A DNA stretch of 51,480 nucleotides from Bradyrhizobium jicamae (GCF_001440395.1 NZ_LLXZ01000171.1:344-51823), one strand, 5' to 3'. Numbered from the stretch's first letter, positions 33,580-43,682 are shown. Translations and numbers: made by a program. Notes: generated from the sequence alone by a model not told the origin.

Positions 33580-36500
33580 TTACTCCGCCGCCAATTGTCT
33601 GGGCGCGGGCGGCGGGTTGGCGAGGTCGGCGGTGAGTTGGGCGTGGCGGGCTTTGGCGTCCACGACTGCCTTCTCCTTGACCGGGCCGTAGCCTCTGACA
33701 CGGTCGGGCAGGTTCAGGAGTTCGACGGCGGTGTCGTGCGTCACCTGTGACAACAGGCCGAGCGCGGTGTCGACATCCTTCTCGTAACTCCCGATCAGCT
33801 CGCGCTCGAGCTTGCGGTCCGCCGAGTAGCCGAACACGTCCAGCGGCGTGCCGCGCAGGAAGCGCGCCTTTGCCATCGTCCGGAACACGGGCAACATCCA
33901 TGCGCCGAAGGCGCGCTTCTTCGGGCGGCCCAGCGCGTCCTTGCCGCCGCCGAGGATCGGGGGCGCGAGATTGAAGTTGAACTTGAAGTCGCCTTCGAAC
34001 TGGTCGCGGAGCTGCTGTTCGAACTTGCCATCCGTGAACAGCCGGGCCACTTCGTACTCGTCCTTGTAAGCGAGCAGCTTTGCGTAGTTGACCGCCACCG
34101 CGCGCGGCAGCGCATCGCCGTAGCCGCCCCTGGTCGCGGCATCGCGCACCCGATCGACCAGCTTGCGGTAACGCTTGGCAAGCCGCGCGCTCTGGTAATC
34201 GGTCAGCATGCCCATGCGATGGGTGATAATCTCGTCGAGCGTCATCGCATCCAGCGTCTTTGCCGGAACGACCGCATCATGATCCTTCATCATCTCCTTG
34301 AACCGCGCCGGGTCAGCCGCGGCGAGCCGGCCGAGCTGGAAGGCCTGCGTGTTCATCTTGATGGAGACGCCGTTGACCTCGATCGCCTGCTCGATCGCTT
34401 TCGCCGAGAGTGGCAGCAAGCCGCGCTGATAGCCGTAGCCGAGCATCATGACGTTGGTGGCGATTGAATCGCCGAGCAGCGCTTCTGCCGGCGTGGTGAA
34501 ATCGAAGAACGAAGAGTCCTTGCGAAGCTCCGTCTCCAGCACTGAATTGAGCTTGCGGCTCTGGAAGTTGAAGTCGCGGTTGAGGATGAAGTCCGCGGTC
34601 GGAATGACGTGGCTGTTGATGACGCCGACGGTACGAGTGGATTCGCACAGCGTAACCATGTCCTTCGACACCGCTACCACCTCGTCGGCGGCCATCACGA
34701 GATCGGCGGTGCCGGTGACGATGCGCGAACAGGTGACGTCGGCGGTGTGTTCCGACAGCCGGACGTGGCTGAGCACCGCGCCGCCCTTTTGCGCCAGGCC
34801 CGACATGTCGAGGATCATGCTGGCCTTGCCTTCGATATGGGCGGCCATGCCGAGCAGCGCGCCGATCGTCAAGACACCGGTGCCGCCGACGCCGCCGACG
34901 GCGATGTTGTAGGGCCGCTCCAGCGATGGGAACGAGGCCGGCTCCGGCAGATCGCCGATATCCCCGAGGCTGGCGGGCGCACGGCGGCGCGGCTTGCCGC
35001 CGTCGATCGTGACGAAGGACGGGCAGAAGCCCTTGAGGCAGGAATAATCCTTGTTGCAGGTCGACTGGTTGATGGTGCGCTTGCGGCCCAGCTCGGTTTC
35101 CAGCGGCTCGACCGAAATGCAGTTCGACTGCACCGAACAATCGCCGCAGCCTTCGCAGACGGCCGGATTGATCATGACGCGGCGCGCCGGGTCTTCCATC
35201 AGGCCGCGCTTGCGGCGGCGACGCTTTTCGGCGGCGCAGGTCTGCACGAAGACGATCGCCGAGGTGCCCTTCAGGGTACGGCAGGTCTTCATGACGTCCT
35301 GCAGCTCGTCGCGATGCGCGGTCTTGACGCCGGGCGCGATCTCGGACGCCGGATAGGCGCCGGGGTTTTCCGAGACCAGGTAGATGTTGCGGATGCCTTC
35401 GGCGTGAAGCTGGAAGGTGATCTGCTGCGGCGACAATTCGCCGTCGACATGCTGGCCGCCGGTCATCGCGGTCGCGTCGTTATAGAGGATCTTGTAGGTG
35501 ATGTTGGCGCCCGAGGCGATCGCCTGCCGGATCGCGAGGCTGCCGGAATGGAAATAGGTGCCGTCGCCGAGATTGGCGAACACGTGCTCTTCCTTGGTGA
35601 AGGGTGCGACGCCGACCCACGGCACGCCCTCGCCTCCCATATGGGTGTAGGTCTCGGTATTGCGGTCCATCCACAGCGCCATGAAGTGGCAGCCGATGCC
35701 GGCAAAGGCGCGGCTGCCTTCCGGCACCTTGGTCGAGGTGTTGTGCGGGCAGCCGGAGCAGAAATACGGGGTGCGGGTGACGGGGGCGACCGCCTGCATC
35801 TGGGTCGCCTGTCGGCCATTGAACCAGTCGGCCTTGGCGCGGAGCATCGCGGCGATTTCGGGATTGAGATTAAGTCGAAGCAGGCGTTCGGTCAGCGAGC
35901 TCGCCAGCGAGGCGACGGAAAGCTCGGCAGCGAAGGTGAGAAAGCGTTTGTCGTGGTCGTCCATCTTGCCGACGATGCGCGGGCGGACGTCGTCGCGCCA
36001 GTTGAACAGCTCCTGCTTGACCTGGTTCTCGACGATCTCGCGGCGTTCCTCGATGATGAAGATCTCCTCGAGGCCGACGGCGAAGTTGCGGACGCCTTCC
36101 GGCTCCAGCGGCCAGGGCATGCCGATCTTGTAAAGTCGAAGCCCGATCTTGGCGGCGACCTCCTCGGTGATGCCGAGCTCGCGCAGCGCCTGACGGATGT
36201 CCTCGTAGCTCTTGCCTGATGCCATGATGCCGTAGCGGGCGTTCGGCGAATCCATGGTGATGCGGTTGATCTTGTTGGCGCGGGCAAACGCAATCGCGGC
36301 ATAGCCCTTGTAGTCCTGCAGGCGCAGGTCCTGCAGATAGCGATCGTCAGGCCAGCGCAGATTGAGGCCGCCGGGCGGCATCTCGAAATCGGTCGGGATC
36401 GCGAACGGGGTCATTTCGTCGGTGAGGTCGATCTCGGCGGTGGTCTCCACCGTCTCGGTGATCACCTTCATGCCGACCCAGCAGCCGGAGTAGCGCGACA

Positions 36501-37071
36501 TCGCGATACCCAGAAGGCCCATCTCGATCATTTCATGGATGCTGGAGGGATAGAGATACGGCATCAGCGCGGAGATGAAGGCGTGATCGGACTGATGCGG
36601 GACGGTCGAGGACTTTGCGCCATGATCGTCGCCGGCAAGGACGAGCACGCCGCCGTTTTTCGCCGAGCCCGCGGTATTGCCGTGCCGGAACACGTCGCCG
36701 CAGCGGTCGACGCCGGGGCCCTTGCCATACCAGATGCCGACCACGCCATCATATTTGGCGCCGGGCGAAAGGTTGAGCTGCTGCGAGCCCCAGATGGCGG
36801 TCGCCGCGAGGTCCTCGTTCACGCCGGGCTGGAACTTGATGTTGTACTGGTCGAGATGCTTGCGGGCGGCGAAGAGCTGCTGGTCGTAGCCGCCGAGCGG
36901 CGAGCCGCGGTAGCCGGAGATGAAGCCGGCGGTGTTGAGCCCCGCGGCGCGGTCGCGGCGGATCTGCGCCATCGGCAGGCGGACCAGCGCCTGGATGCCG
37001 GTCAGGAAGATGTGGCCGGTGCCTTGCGTATATTTCTGGTCGAGACTGATCGGACCTTGGTTGATTCCCAT
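33580..37071 (-). CDS. Fused indolepyruvate ferredoxin oxidoreductase
   Basis: 1163 residues, a single-chain IorA-IorB-type enzyme that decarboxylates aryl- or branched 2-oxoacids to acyl-CoA with ferredoxin. An N-terminal pyrimidine-binding domain opens with GLNTAGFISGYRGSPLGGYD (about 45-64). A CSGCPHN motif is at 438-444. The TPP-binding motif LGDGTYFHSG is at 501-510 with NDATAMTGGQ at 531-540. A Cys-rich Fe-S segment spans 639-683 (CEGCGDCSVQSNC, then C672, C678, C683). The gamma domain starts NIAVGGVGGTGVLTIGALLG near 725. Large fused forms like this are common in aerobic proteobacteria. The start ATG is at 37071. Single gene. Confidence 0.95.
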   Translation of the reverse strand: MGINQGPISLDQKYTQGTGHIFLTGIQALVRLPMAQIRRDRAAGLNTAGFISGYRGSPLGGYDQQLFAARKHLDQYNIKFQPGVNEDLAATAIWGSQQLNLSPGAKYDGVVGIWYGKGPGVDRCGDVFRHGNTAGSAKNGGVLVLAGDDHGAKSSTVPHQSDHAFISALMPYLYPSSIHEMIEMGLLGIAMSRYSGCWVGMKVITETVETTAEIDLTDEMTPFAIPTDFEMPPGGLNLRWPDDRYLQDLRLQDYKGYAAIAFARANKINRITMDSPNARYGIMASGKSYEDIRQALRELGITEEVAAKIGLRLYKIGMPWPLEPEGVRNFAVGLEEIFIIEERREIVENQVKQELFNWRDDVRPRIVGKMDDHDKRFLTFAAELSVASLASSLTERLLRLNLNPEIAAMLRAKADWFNGRQATQMQAVAPVTRTPYFCSGCPHNTSTKVPEGSRAFAGIGCHFMALWMDRNTETYTHMGGEGVPWVGVAPFTKEEHVFANLGDGTYFHSGSLAIRQAIASGANITYKILYNDATAMTGGQHVDGELSPQQITFQLHAEGIRNIYLVSENPGAYPASEIAPGVKTAHRDELQDVMKTCRTLKGTSAIVFVQTCAAEKRRRRKRGLMEDPARRVMINPAVCEGCGDCSVQSNCISVEPLETELGRKRTINQSTCNKDYSCLKGFCPSFVTIDGGKPRRRAPASLGDIGDLPEPASFPSLERPYNIAVGGVGGTGVLTIGALLGMAAHIEGKASMILDMSGLAQKGGAVLSHVRLSEHTADVTCSRIVTGTADLVMAADEVVAVSKDMVTLCESTRTVGVINSHVIPTADFILNRDFNFQSRKLNSVLETELRKDSSFFDFTTPAEALLGDSIATNVMMLGYGYQRGLLPLSAKAIEQAIEVNGVSIKMNTQAFQLGRLAAADPARFKEMMKDHDAVVPAKTLDAMTLDEIITHRMGMLTDYQSARLAKRYRKLVDRVRDAATRGGYGDALPRAVAVNYAKLLAYKDEYEVARLFTDGKFEQQLRDQFEGDFKFNFNLAPPILGGGKDALGRPKKRAFGAWMLPVFRTMAKARFLRGTPLDVFGYSADRKLERELIGSYEKDVDTALGLLSQVTHDTAVELLNLPDRVRGYGPVKEKAVVDAKARHAQLTADLANPPPAPRQLAAE

Positions 37072-37360
37072 TGCAGCCCTCTTTGCCAGCCGGTGGAGCC
37101 TTGTTCGGAACGACTGTTTTTAGCTAGTCATCTGAACTCATTAGAACCAGTCTATGTCGGATTTTTCCGCCCGCGCAGCACAAATCTCGCCGCTTGGGCC
37201 CCCGCTTCAAAGATCGCAATTTCGTGCCGGGAATAACGCCGGCGCATTTCGGTTTGTGTCGTCCGGAAGCCCCGGCGCGAAATGGCATGACGTCCCTCCT
37301 CTGTCCGCTTTCGCGCTATAACGCCTGAGAAGGCCAGAGGGTGCAGGGACCACGCCTGAC

Positions 37361-38581
37361 ATGCGGACGATTCTCGCCGGGATTCTTTTGTGCACTGCGC
37401 TCGCGGGCGGCGACGTCCATGCCCAGCCCAAGGTCGAGCCGGCGCCCGAGGACATCGCGCGCGGCAAGGCGCTGACGGAGGCCGGCGACTGCGCAAGCTG
37501 CCACACCGCCGATCCCGCAAAACCGTTCGCCGGGGGAAAACGGATCGATACGCCGTTCGGCGGCATCTATTCGCCGAACCTGACGCCGGATCGCGAGACC
37601 GGATTGGGGGCGTGGAGCGATGACGATTTCTACCGCGCGCTACGGTTCGGCGTGGCGCGCGACGGTTCGCGTTATTACCCGGCGTTCCCCTATCCGAATT
37701 TCACGAAACTGACGCGGCAGGACATTTTTGCAATCCGCGCCTATCTGGCGACGCTGACGCCGGTGCGCGGCGAGCCGCGCGCACCCGAGCTGCGCTTTCC
37801 GTTCAATTACCGCTTCGTGATGCGCGGCTGGAACTGGCTGTTCTTCAAGCCCGGCATCCTGATGCCGGACCAGCAGAAGAGCGCGGAATGGAATCGCGGC
37901 CGCTATCTGGTCGAGGGCGTCGCGCATTGCGGCGCGTGCCACACGCCGAAGAACGTGTTTGGCGCGGACAGGCGTGGGCAGGCTTACGGCGGCGGGCGCG
38001 TCGCCGGCATGTTCGCGCCGCGGCTGGATGCTGCCGAGCGTAGCGGCCTGAAATCCTGGAGCGTGGAAGATATCACCGAGTATCTGCAGAGCGGCCGCAA
38101 CGCCAAAAGCCATGCGGGCCAGGTCATGTCGGAGGTCGTGGTCAATTCGACCTCTGTCATGAGCGATGCCGATGTGCGCGCCATCGCGATCTACCTGAAG
38201 GACCTGCCGGCGGGCGCGCCGGAGCCGAAGGTCACCCCGCCCTCGCCTGCGCAAATGGCCGCGGGCGAAAAGCTCTATAACGGCGCCTGCATCGCCTGCC
38301 ATGAAGAGGATGGATCAAGCGCGCCGCGGATCTACCCGCCGCTGCCCGGTAACGCCAATCTGCAATCGGCCGACGCCTTGAGCACGCTGCGCATCATCCT
38401 CGACGGCGCCGAAACGGTGACGACGCCGCGCGCGCCCAACAAGGGATCGATGCCGGCCTATGCCGCGAAGATGACCGACCAGGAGATCGCCGACGTGACC
38501 AACTACATCCGCAATGCCTGGGGCAATGCGGCGCCGCTGGTGACGGCGGATCAGGTGGCGAAAGCGCGGCGCGCGAAATAG
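37361..38581 (+). CDS. Triheme cytochrome c, alcohol/gluconate dehydrogenase subunit type
   Basis: 406 residues with a signal peptide (RTILAGILLCTALAGGDVHA). Three heme-binding CXXCH sites are at 44-48 (CASCH), 190-194 (CGACH) and 310-314 (CIACH). The spacing and the FGGIYSPNLTPDRETGLGAW and MPAYAAKMTDQEIADVTNYI motifs match the cytochrome subunit of membrane-bound flavin/quinoprotein dehydrogenases. It passes electrons from periplasmic oxidation to ubiquinone or an oxidase. No dehydrogenase subunit is adjacent, so the partner is encoded elsewhere or it works alone. Confidence 0.93.
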   Translation: MRTILAGILLCTALAGGDVHAQPKVEPAPEDIARGKALTEAGDCASCHTADPAKPFAGGKRIDTPFGGIYSPNLTPDRETGLGAWSDDDFYRALRFGVARDGSRYYPAFPYPNFTKLTRQDIFAIRAYLATLTPVRGEPRAPELRFPFNYRFVMRGWNWLFFKPGILMPDQQKSAEWNRGRYLVEGVAHCGACHTPKNVFGADRRGQAYGGGRVAGMFAPRLDAAERSGLKSWSVEDITEYLQSGRNAKSHAGQVMSEVVVNSTSVMSDADVRAIAIYLKDLPAGAPEPKVTPPSPAQMAAGEKLYNGACIACHEEDGSSAPRIYPPLPGNANLQSADALSTLRIILDGAETVTTPRAPNKGSMPAYAAKMTDQEIADVTNYIRNAWGNAAPLVTADQVAKARRAK

Positions 38582-38585
38582 CTGC

Positions 38586-39227
38586 TCACCGCTGCTCGCC
38601 ATTGAACACGAATTTCGGCATCTCCCATTTGTAGCGGATGGCGAGCAGGCGCAGCGTCAGGCCGAGCACGAAGGTCAGCACGGTCCAGAGCTGGGGATTG
38701 AGGTTGAGCCCGAAGGCGGTGGCGTAGAACAGGCCGGTCACGATGGAGACGCTGGCGTAAAGCTCGGCGCGAAACAGCAGCGGCACGTCGTTGCAGAGGA
38801 TGTCGCGCAGCACGCCGCCGGCGCATCCGGTGATCATGCCCGACACGATCACGATCGGTAGCGAGGCGTTCATCTGCCAGGCGACATCACAGCCGGCCAT
38901 CGTGAACACGACCAAGCCGATCGCATCGAGCACCAGAAACGCCGCGTTGAGCCGGTGCACGTGCCGCGCGATCAGAATGGTGACGAAGGCCGCGATCCCG
39001 GTCAGCGCCAGGTAAGACGGGTTCTTCACCCACACCAGCGGATAATGCCCGAGCAGCACGTCGCGGATGGTGCCGCCGCCGAGTGCGGTAATGCAGCCGA
39101 GCATGCACACGCCGGCCCAATCCATGCTGCGCCGGCCCGCCGCAAGTGCTGCGGTCATCGCCTGCGCGGTGAGCGCCACATAGGTCAAGAGTTGAAGGAC
39201 GGTATCGCCGGGCGGCAGGCTCCACAT
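38586..39227 (-). CDS. TRIC-type (UPF0126) membrane protein
   Basis: 213 residues with about seven hydrophobic helices. The two glycine-rich repeat motifs of the family, TALGGGTIRDVLLGHYPLVW and GCAGGVLRDILCNDVPLLFR, are both intact. Prokaryotic TRIC proteins form trimeric monovalent cation channels; the older name is UPF0126. It converges with the cytochrome gene, leaving four bases between stops. Confidence 0.92.
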   Translation of the reverse strand: MWSLPPGDTVLQLLTYVALTAQAMTAALAAGRRSMDWAGVCMLGCITALGGGTIRDVLLGHYPLVWVKNPSYLALTGIAAFVTILIARHVHRLNAAFLVLDAIGLVVFTMAGCDVAWQMNASLPIVIVSGMITGCAGGVLRDILCNDVPLLFRAELYASVSIVTGLFYATAFGLNLNPQLWTVLTFVLGLTLRLLAIRYKWEMPKFVFNGEQR

Positions 39228-39361
39228 GGCAAACCTCTCATTCGGAACCGGAGGGAATCAGCGGTTCCAACATTACAGCGTTGCAACTTTGGCGCGGAAC
39301 ATCCGGCCGTGCCAGCCATTGTCTTTCCGCTTAGCAGGGATGCTTACGGAGGAACCCATTC

Positions 39362-39766
39362 ATGCAACCCAATCCAAACGATCCCTACCGCGCTGGTCTG
39401 AGCGATGAGGAAATCCGCCGTCAGGCCCGCTTCAACAGTCTCGACAACGAGTTGCAGCCCGACCCCGCGCTGGCCGAGGGTTCGCCCAGCGGCGCCAAGG
39501 TCGCGATGTTTGCGGTCGCGATCGCCGTCGTGCTCGGCGCGCTGTTCTATGGTCTGAACAACACCACCGTGAACCAGGCCGGCACCACGCCGCCCAATCA
39601 GACCGCGCAGACAACCCCGGCCAATCCCGCAGCGCCTCCGGGCATGCGTGACGTAACGCCGAAGGCCAACACCGAACCCGGCACGACCACGGGCGCCGCG
39701 ACCAGTCGCCCGACGCCGCCGGCGCAGAACCCGACGGGCACCGAGGTCGATCGCGCCAAGCAGTAA
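39362..39766 (+). CDS. Hypothetical single-pass membrane protein
   Basis: 134 residues. The N-terminal cytoplasmic part begins MQPNPNDPYRAGLSDEEIRR. One helix near residues 45-65 (VAMFAVAIAVVLGALFYGLN) is followed by a Thr/Pro/Asn-rich periplasmic tail that looks disordered (TTPPNQTAQTTPANPAAPPG). AGGAGG-like sequence (ACGGAGGAACCC) precedes the ATG, and a strong terminator follows at 39791-39818. Function unknown. Confidence 0.78.
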   Translation: MQPNPNDPYRAGLSDEEIRRQARFNSLDNELQPDPALAEGSPSGAKVAMFAVAIAVVLGALFYGLNNTTVNQAGTTPPNQTAQTTPANPAAPPGMRDVTPKANTEPGTTTGAATSRPTPPAQNPTGTEVDRAKQ

Positions 39767-39790
39767 CGGGTGATCCTTTGATCAACGCGC

Positions 39791-39818
39791 AGCGGGCCAT
39801 CAGGCCCGCTGCTTTTTT
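39791..39818 (+). terminator. Intrinsic terminator
   Basis: The stem AGCGGGCC/GGCCCGCT with loop ATCA is followed by GCTTTTTT. It lies 25 bases after the stop of the plus-strand gene at 39362-39766 and separates it from the convergent RiPP gene cluster. Confidence 0.85.
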
Positions 39819-39900
39819 CTGCTCCAGGCGCGGACTCATCAGTACGTTGCAAAATTCGCATCGAGGCTCGGCTTCGGCCGCTTTCGAGAAATATCGTGCT

Positions 39901-41358
39901 CTAGCGTGGGGCTTCCGGCTTCTTGCCGCGTCCGAGCGCGAATTGACCGACCGGGCCCTCTACATGGAATTCGAGTCCCGTCATTCTTGCGAACAGATCG
40001 ATATTGCCAGTACCGATCGCGCAGCCACCAAGGCCCATATCGGTCGCCGCCAGGTAGAACGTCTGGATCAGGCTGCCGACATTCTTCAGGATCAGCGAGT
40101 ACGCGATTGAGCTGTATTTCCAGGAGATCCGCCCAAAACGCGCTGATATCGTGATCAGGATCTGCGGCGGACCTGACGCGTCCATGGCAAATTCGGCTGC
40201 CGCCGAAAGCGCCTGGAGTTGCTGCGCGGGGACCTCGATCTCCACTAGCGCGTGGCCGCCCGCGTCGTAGTGGTAAAGTCCGCGTGCAAGCCCCTCGCAA
40301 TTCGAGACTGCCAGATACAATTCCAGCTCATACGCGCTGCCCGCCGATGGATAGGGTCTTGTGCTGTAGGTGATCTCAGCACTGCCTTCGAAACTTGCGT
40401 CGCTCTTCCATTCCGACAGGACGCGAGCTGTGGTGTCGAGAAAGCGCGCAAGTTCGGCGAGCGTGACCGGGTTCTCGTCATCGAAATCCCGGACTGAATG
40501 GCGTTCGCGCAACAGCTTTGTGAAGGGCGAGATCGGATCCGAGGCAGGCAATTTCCGCAGGTCGATCTTCTTACCGGGCCAGGGCGGACGCACCGCGGGC
40601 GGCGGTGAAACGACGCTTGCATAGGCGAAGGTGCTGCCAACCGGATCGGCGTGTCGGCCCTCCGTGCTCCGCGTATGAAACACGAGATCATGGAAATCCC
40701 AGAGAACGAGATTGCCGTCGCCTTCATTCACCCGAAGGCCGTCGCCGCTTTTCGCATTGAGCTTGAGTAGGAACCGGCTATCCAGCAGCAGTTCCAGCAG
40801 ATCAAGGTTGAAGGCGGCCGCGTCGCGGCGAAGCCTGCTGATCTTGTGAGGCCGCGACAGCGCCGCGAGGGTGGCCGCAATGGCGGGATCGCCAATTCGA
40901 AACAGTGCGCCGGCGCGCGGCGATTCGAGCACCATCTCGTTGCCGCGCCGGCGCAGATAGGTAAAGCGCGACAGAACGATGGTGTCGCTCTCGCCGAGCT
41001 TTGCGCGTTGCGGCCAGTATTCGGGGCCCTGGGGTTCGATGACCACGAGGTCCCCCTCGTCGCGCGGAAAGGACAGGCGGTATTCGACAAGCCCGTGCCG
41101 CGCCAGTCGATGCGCCAGGACATCGACTTCCCTCGCGATGGCGCTCTTGCCGGCAAAGGACGCGAGCGGCAGGCCGTCGGTCAGACTCCGCGCACGGTCC
41201 ATCGCGGCCGGGCTGAGATGTCCCAGATTGACAAAATAGCCGTCCACGGAGGCGGCGATGCTTCCGTCCGCCTGCATCTGAAGGGAGAGATGACCGTTCA
41301 ATCTGATGGTGATGACGGGCGCGATCTTCCTGGTCGGCTTTTTCCCGGGAGCGCGCAC
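39901..41358 (-). CDS. SagB-type FMN-dependent azoline dehydrogenase (TOMM biosynthesis)
   Basis: 485 residues from a GTG at 41358 (AAAGGG upstream), 11 bases after the cyclodehydratase stop, so translationally close. The C-terminal nitroreductase-like domain (about 275-480) contains LLRERHSVRDFDDENPVTLA (FMN contacts). It also has RPYPSAGSAYELELYLAVSN, and the catalytic Lys414-Tyr415 pair in ISWKYSSIAYSLILKNVGSL as in characterised TOMM dehydrogenases. The N-terminal ~220 residues form the extra domain seen in long SagB proteins. In this pathway the enzyme oxidises thiazolines/oxazolines to thiazoles/oxazoles on the precursor. It is last gene of the TOMM operon. Confidence 0.93.
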   Translation of the reverse strand: MRAPGKKPTRKIAPVITIRLNGHLSLQMQADGSIAASVDGYFVNLGHLSPAAMDRARSLTDGLPLASFAGKSAIAREVDVLAHRLARHGLVEYRLSFPRDEGDLVVIEPQGPEYWPQRAKLGESDTIVLSRFTYLRRRGNEMVLESPRAGALFRIGDPAIAATLAALSRPHKISRLRRDAAAFNLDLLELLLDSRFLLKLNAKSGDGLRVNEGDGNLVLWDFHDLVFHTRSTEGRHADPVGSTFAYASVVSPPPAVRPPWPGKKIDLRKLPASDPISPFTKLLRERHSVRDFDDENPVTLAELARFLDTTARVLSEWKSDASFEGSAEITYSTRPYPSAGSAYELELYLAVSNCEGLARGLYHYDAGGHALVEIEVPAQQLQALSAAAEFAMDASGPPQILITISARFGRISWKYSSIAYSLILKNVGSLIQTFYLAATDMGLGGCAIGTGNIDLFARMTGLEFHVEGPVGQFALGRGKKPEAPR

Positions 41359-41369
41359 GAAAGACCCTT

Positions 41370-43619
41370 TCAGGTGTGCGGCAGGAACGGAGTGAGTTCG
41401 CTCTCCGGCCGCGGTCGATCCAACAATCCAAGCTTCAGCGGAACATCGTAAAGCCGGCCCGGTGCGAAGCGGCGGTAGAAATGCCGCAGGCCTGGAACGA
41501 GCACCCGAACGACTGGGACCTCAACGTCGGGCCGCGTCTGGTCGAGCACGAGGAAATCGTAACCTGCCTGGGTCGCGATTTCGACACAGGCATTCACCTG
41601 ATCGCGCGTGTTGTCGTGAACCTTGAGATCGGGAGCCGGCGGAACGACCGGATTGTCACTTGGAATCAAGAACGGATAATCCTCCAGGCGCAGCGGCTTG
41701 ACACCGTCAAGCGACGGCTTCTCTCCGCTGCCGCCGCCCATCATGCCGATCGACATGAACTGGGTCAGCTCGGTCAGCGAACGCAGCAGGGCCAGGCGGC
41801 GATCGAAATGCGCGCCGGAACCGAACTCGATGTTCTCGTGACCATTCTGCATCCAGTGCATCACCGCCACGTAAGTGGGAATGCCGAGATCGCTGGTGAC
41901 GTCGAGCACCCACAGGCGGCGTCCGGCCTCGGCAAACCGGGTTTGCAGATCCCGGACATAGGAATCGTCGAATTGCTTGAGGTCGACCTCGGCACGCTGC
42001 ACCCGGTTGTACCACCAGATGGCGTAGGCATCGCGCTCGACCAGTTCGAGGAAGCCCTGAACGATGGCTTCCTCGCGGGTGTTGCCGGCCGCGCAACCGT
42101 TGGAGTCCGTATGGAAGCCGCCATAGAAGAAGTAGAGCAGACCGGTCGGAAGATATTTGAAACGCCTGTCGCGCAACGACCAGACCGGCGACCACTCGGT
42201 CCTCATCGAGGGATCGAGCGGCTCAGGAACCGGATGTGAATCGTCCGGCTGCTGGTCATATCTGTTTTGAAACTGCGTTTCGCTGAAAAGCTGGACGTCA
42301 TTCGGGTGAATGGCGTCGCCGGGCGCGAAATCGGTAAAGCGGCGTGCCGTCCTGATCTCGTCACCCTGGAAAATCCCCGAATAGCGCTCGATCGCCTCCA
42401 TCAGCGCGCTGGCCTCGCCCTGCTCGGCCGTGGAGCCCTTGCCGAAGCTGCCGCCGCTCAGTCCAGACCTGAGCTGATCGACGCTCTGGGCCGGCGCAGA
42501 GAAATTGTGGTAGGCGAAAAAATTGGTGTTCATCGGCAGATCGACTTCGATCCGCTCGAGCCGCGAAACCACGCCGGTCAGCGGGCTTACATGCTTGCGG
42601 AAGCGCGCCACGGTGGCCCGCGACGTCACGGTGCGATATCCACCGCTGGTCATGATGAGCTTGCTGCCTTCGGCGATCTCGATCGACGTCGCCGCCCGAC
42701 GTGGATTCTGCAGCTTCTTGCTTCCGCAGGTCTGACATTGCGGGCGCCGTGCGACAAAGTGCTTGGCGATGACCGCGCCGGTCAGGTCGAGGCTTGCAAT
42801 ATGATCGCGCAGATCGGTGCGAAAGCCTGAGGCAATCGCTTTGGTGATTTCGACGGCGGCGAAGTGGATTGCGGTCTGTCCGACGGTGTCGCTGACCAGG
42901 GGCGATACGGCGACCGCCTGCGCCGGTCCGCGGTCGAGAAACCCCTTGATTTCCCGATTGCGGATCATGCGATCGAAAAGACAGTTCCAGCAGGCGCTCT
43001 CGCCCGGCTTGAACACGGGGCCCACCAGCGGAAACACGCCGGACGGCTGCACCAGCAGCCAGGGCGCCTTGTCGGCCACGCGTCCCCGGTTCATCTCGGC
43101 CAGCCGCCGGTCAAGATAGTCGTTCACCAGCGTGATCGTGAGTTTGGGCGAACGCTTGGCGATCTGAACGCCGAGTTTGCTCAAGGCCGCGGAAAGTTCT
43201 TTGGCACCTTTGACATCGATCGCTTCGACCCGCACGGGGCAATCGCGGAGATTCTGCTCCGCGATCTCGGGAGGCAGGCCGAGGCTCGCCCAATATCCAG
43301 CGACGGCGCCATCGAACGCGTGCGATGCACCTGCAGCGACGTATCGGCGCTCTAACAGTCGCTTGATCGCTTCCTCGATCTTGTCGGCGGGAAAACTCTT
43401 CGACAGCTGGCGAACGATCTCTGGCGCAGACTTTCCATTTTTTCCGATCGCCGTTGCCACCGCACAATACAGCTCGCCGTGCAGGAAGAACTTTCGGTTC
43501 TCGGAATAGAGGCAGACCACATCGGGGGGGAGTACATAGGCGGTAAAGTTCGGCGCGAATCGCAAAATGTCCTTGCGGGTCTTGCTCGCAACGGGGCTCT
43601 TGCGATTGACTGTCATCAC
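41370..43619 (-). CDS. Fused TOMM cyclodehydratase (E1-like/leader-binding plus YcaO)
   Basis: 749 residues from GTG at 43619; an ATG directly after it at 43616 is equally plausible. The N-terminal part (about 1-310) is the ThiF/E1-like leader-binding half, with the structural zinc pairs Cys210/Cys213 (ACWNCLF) and Cys295/Cys298 (QCQTCGS). The YcaO half (about 340-749) has the ATP/Mg glutamate motifs EQGEASALMEAIERYSG (399-415) and NTREEAIVQGFLELVERDA (513-531). The C-terminus is Pro-containing (RPRPESELTPFLPHT), similar to but not exactly PxPxP. It uses ATP to cyclise Cys, Ser or Thr onto the preceding carbonyl. It sits between the precursor and dehydrogenase genes. Confidence 0.94.
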   Translation of the reverse strand: MMTVNRKSPVASKTRKDILRFAPNFTAYVLPPDVVCLYSENRKFFLHGELYCAVATAIGKNGKSAPEIVRQLSKSFPADKIEEAIKRLLERRYVAAGASHAFDGAVAGYWASLGLPPEIAEQNLRDCPVRVEAIDVKGAKELSAALSKLGVQIAKRSPKLTITLVNDYLDRRLAEMNRGRVADKAPWLLVQPSGVFPLVGPVFKPGESACWNCLFDRMIRNREIKGFLDRGPAQAVAVSPLVSDTVGQTAIHFAAVEITKAIASGFRTDLRDHIASLDLTGAVIAKHFVARRPQCQTCGSKKLQNPRRAATSIEIAEGSKLIMTSGGYRTVTSRATVARFRKHVSPLTGVVSRLERIEVDLPMNTNFFAYHNFSAPAQSVDQLRSGLSGGSFGKGSTAEQGEASALMEAIERYSGIFQGDEIRTARRFTDFAPGDAIHPNDVQLFSETQFQNRYDQQPDDSHPVPEPLDPSMRTEWSPVWSLRDRRFKYLPTGLLYFFYGGFHTDSNGCAAGNTREEAIVQGFLELVERDAYAIWWYNRVQRAEVDLKQFDDSYVRDLQTRFAEAGRRLWVLDVTSDLGIPTYVAVMHWMQNGHENIEFGSGAHFDRRLALLRSLTELTQFMSIGMMGGGSGEKPSLDGVKPLRLEDYPFLIPSDNPVVPPAPDLKVHDNTRDQVNACVEIATQAGYDFLVLDQTRPDVEVPVVRVLVPGLRHFYRRFAPGRLYDVPLKLGLLDRPRPESELTPFLPHT

Positions 43620-43682
43620 ACTCGCTTGTCACCGGCAGGCTGCCCGCGCTGGCAGGCGAACGTCACAACGAAAACAAGATAC

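Noticed and set aside
34609..36219. Plus-strand frame opposite the indolepyruvate oxidoreductase
   Set aside because: Antisense shadow of a gene with complete TPP and Fe-S motifs.
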